64,000 nt of DNA from JAHEFT01 sp963766195 (GTDB lineage Bacteria > Pseudomonadota > Gammaproteobacteria > Xanthomonadales > SZUA-36). Location: contig CAVXYY010000001.1 in NCBI GenBank assembly GCA_963766195.1, positions 124,001-188,000 of the forward strand. The letters run 5' to 3'. Position 1 is the stretch's first letter. Every line of letters begins with the position of its first letter. The notes under the pieces are model-generated. The model did not search any database. It had not been told where the DNA came from and saw only the letters and a program-made list of their open reading frames with translations. Below are positions 62,280-64,000 of the stretch, one piece after another. A program made the position numbers and the translations under genes.

Positions 62280-62726
62280 TCAGGTTGAGAGTTGTGCCTT
62301 GACGGCCTGGCTTACCGCTTTCATGTCCGCGCGCCCCTGGACCTGGCCACGCAGTGCGTTCATGACCAAACCCATGTCGCGGATGCTGCTGGCGCCGACC
62401 TCGGCTATGGTCGCCTTGATCAGGTCGGCCAGTTCCTGCTCACCCAACGGCTCGGGAAGATAGGTCTGGATCAGGGCCAGCTCGAAACGTTCCTGTTCTG
62501 CAAGGTCTTCCCGCGCCACTTTTTCGTATTGCTCGATGGACTCCCGGCGCTGCTTCACCATCTTGTCCAGCACGGCCAGCACTTGCTCGTCATTCAGGTC
62601 GATACGCTCATCAACCTCTTTCTGCTTGATAGCCGCCGTTATCAGGCGCAAAGCCGCCAGCTGCTCGCGCTCGTGCGCGCGCATGGCCGTCTTGACATCT
62701 TCCTGGATACGGGACTTCAGTGACAT
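62280..62726 (-). CDS. yqeY: GatB/YqeY domain protein
   Basis: 148 residues, all-helical: LKSRIQEDVKTAMRAHEREQLAALRLITAAIKQKE, VLAVLDKMVKQRRESIEQY and AELALIQTYLPEPL-type text. The C-terminal GxVMxALRGQVQGRADMK motif resembles the tail domain of GatB amidotransferase, which contacts tRNA. Commonly found between rpsU and dnaG in proteobacteria. The ATG directly abuts the rpsU stop. Confidence 0.94.
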   Translation of the reverse strand: MSLKSRIQEDVKTAMRAHEREQLAALRLITAAIKQKEVDERIDLNDEQVLAVLDKMVKQRRESIEQYEKVAREDLAEQERFELALIQTYLPEPLGEQELADLIKATIAEVGASSIRDMGLVMNALRGQVQGRADMKAVSQAVKAQLST

Positions 62727-62942
62727 TCAGTACAGGCGGGTGCGACGAACAACTTCCCGTGACAGGCGGCGCATATTGCGTTTAACGGCTGCTGCCGCTT
62801 TGCGTTTACGTTCCTGCGTGGGCTTTTCGTAGAACTCACGGCGGCGGGTTTCAGCCAGCACTCCGGCTTTTTCACAGGAGCGCTTGAAGCGGCGCAGTGC
62901 GTACTCAAAAGGCTCGTTATCGCGAATTTTTACACTCGGCAT
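62727..62942 (-). CDS. rpsU: 30S ribosomal protein S21
   Basis: 71 residues: MPSVKIRDNEPFEYALRRFK, SCEKAGVLAETRRREFYEKP and a basic C-terminus (KRKAAAAVKRNMRRL). It follows the S21 consensus throughout. S21 binds the 30S platform and helps mRNA initiation. First gene of the rpsU-yqeY-dnaG-rpoD operon. Confidence 0.98.
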   Translation of the reverse strand: MPSVKIRDNEPFEYALRRFKRSCEKAGVLAETRRREFYEKPTQERKRKAAAAVKRNMRRLSREVVRRTRLY

Positions 62943-63047
62943 TAATTTTCACTCTTCCGTTGTGCCAAATTTGGCGTTGATAAAACTTAGCCGTTTATTT
63001 TACCAAGGGTTGGAGCAATGACGCAAAGGTTTGTGTGCATTTCTTTT
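62943..63047 (-). promoter_or_regulatory. rpsU operon promoter with a 12-bp palindrome
   Basis: On the minus strand TTGGTA (63001-63006) and TTATCA (62978-62983) are 17 bases apart, a plausible -35/-10 pair. Just downstream of the -10 sits the perfect palindrome GCCAAATTTGGC (62964-62975), where a repressor dimer or an RNA hairpin could act. Confidence 0.45.
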
Positions 63048-64000
63048 TCAGGCGAAAGCGACGACTCCACCACGACGGGGGTCGCCCGCCCCGTCGAAAA
63101 TGCCGCCATGCTTGACCGAAACGGTGTGCACGCCGCCAAAAAACAGGTTTTTTTCCGGCCACAGGTGGGTCAGGGGCGCTGCCGACTCCAACGCCGACAG
63201 CGCGGCGGAGCTGAATCCGGGTTCAATACTGAGCATATTGCCTTCCAGGTGCATGCGGGGGGCTGCAACCGCCTGTTCCGGCGTCATGCCGAAATCCAGC
63301 AGGTTGACCAACACCTGGGTCACCGCGCTGCGAATCCGGTTGGACCCCCCGGAACCCAGGGCGTAGCGGGTCCCGTCCGGCAATTCAGCGACCGCCGGGG
63401 ACATCATTGAAGCCAGCCTGGCGCCGGTTTTCCAGCGGTTGAAGCCCCCCGGGTTCAGATCTTCCTCGCCCGAGCATGTTGTTGAGCATGATGCCGGTAC
63501 CGGGCAGCGTATACGAACAACCCTCGCCATTCGAAGCGGTCAGGCTGGCGATATTACCTCCGGCGTCCGCCACGCTGATGTGGGTGGTTCCCCGGCTGAA
63601 CAATGAGTGTAATTCAAGCCCCTTTTGCCATTGCCGGATCGTTTCTTCACCGAGCAGGGCCCGCATTTTTTCCAGTTCGAGCCCCGCCTCCATCTTGTAT
63701 TCGTGCCTCGCTACGCTGGCGGCCCGCATGCCGCGCAGAAGGTTGAGAACGTGAGTGTTACTGCCCCAGGAGTCGTTTTCGGATGGCCAGTCATCCATCA
63801 CACCAAGCGCGAATGCGATCAGGCGCCACCGGGTGATGGCGGCGGGTTGATCGCACAGCGGGCGCCACGATGCCTGAAAACCACCGGTTCTCTGAGCTCA
63901 ACGCGGTACGCCGCGAGGTCTTCCCGGGTAACATGCCCGCCTTTTTCGCGGCAGTCAGTCGCCAGCCGGGCCGCCCATTCACCCTGGTAAAACAGGCCCG
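63048..64000 (-). pseudogene. ggt: Gamma-glutamyltransferase, two frameshifts, N-terminus beyond the window
   Basis: The minus strand enters the window as GLFYQGEWAARLATDCREKGG, in the large-subunit end of GGT. After PPPSPGGA the frame is lost; one missing base near 63822-63825 restores ALIAFALGVMDDWPSENDSW. The small-subunit nucleophile motif is RGTTHISVADAGGNIASLTA. A second break follows GTGIMLNNMLG: one extra base in the GGGC run at 63468-63471 restores LGEEDLNPGGFNRWKTGARL and MMSPAVAELPDGTRYALGSG. The C-terminus ends GDPRRGGVVAFA. GGT cleaves gamma-glutamyl bonds of glutathione in the periplasm. With two opposite indels, either decay or consensus error is possible. Confidence 0.87.

Overview
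The window reads as a chromosome segment of a free-living, probably marine, gammaproteobacterium of moderate-to-high GC. The evidence is the rpsU-yqeY-dnaG-rpoD operon with a tRNA-Ile2(CAU) gene beyond rpoD, the long (531 aa) isocitrate lyase, a PqiABC system, NhaR, two TonB-dependent receptors and a NaChBac-type sodium channel. I cannot name genus or species.

Layout. 1-0.5 kb: edge fragment of a haloacid-dehalogenase-like HAD protein. 0.7-5.9 kb: a 1627-residue RHS protein with a variable C-terminal tip and an overlapping two-helix membrane protein that could be its immunity partner. 6-11 kb: fused MFS/spermidine synthase (frameshifted), PHP exonuclease and a PuuA-like glutamine synthetase. 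11-15 kb: aceA with a divergent LysR regulator, polyphosphate glucokinase (frameshifted) and a small membrane protein. 15.2-18.7 kb: pqiA (two genes)-pqiB-pqiC. 19-25 kb: TonB receptor, an unknown secreted TIM-barrel-like protein, and an MBL hydrolase divergent from a TetR regulator across two clear operators. 25.5-29 kb: fasciclin protein, a gene-free structured stretch, an exported protein, YccA and a periplasmic beta-carbonic anhydrase. 29.3-31.7 kb: nhaR-hpf-sodium channel, all on the minus strand. 32-38 kb: GT2, then TonB receptor-TctC-TctA-TctB. 38-40.6 kb: ATP-grasp enzyme plus membrane-anchored bicupin. 40.7-52 kb: glycosyltransferases, HemJ, iron-sulfur (6-4) photolyase, a GGT-like protein carrying heptapeptide repeats, a formyltransferase-like/GINT1-like protein, PanE-like reductase and sulfotransferase. 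52-55.8 kb: SRPBCC-SDR fusion, renalase-like flavoprotein and phosphodiesterase, with decayed amidohydrolase and Dps fragments. 56-58.4 kb: tRNA-Ile2, TTC38-like TPR protein and a VapBC-like pair. 58.5-63 kb: the macromolecular-synthesis operon. 63-64 kb: a second GGT, cut by the window edge.

Working themes. The 32-52 kb stretch contains enough glycosyltransferase, formyltransferase-like and sulfotransferase genes to make or decorate a surface glycan, interleaved with transport and light-repair genes. The TonB-TctCAB operon looks like one outer-to-inner-membrane uptake path for a carboxylate. nhaR-hpf-channel looks like a sodium or ionic-stress unit.

Quality warning. Six genes are split by single-base frameshifts (seven sites, six of them one extra base) while both halves remain well conserved. 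This looks more like consensus or sequencing indels than gene decay, so those loci should be treated as probably intact until raw reads are checked. No CRISPR array, integrase, transposase or rRNA was found.
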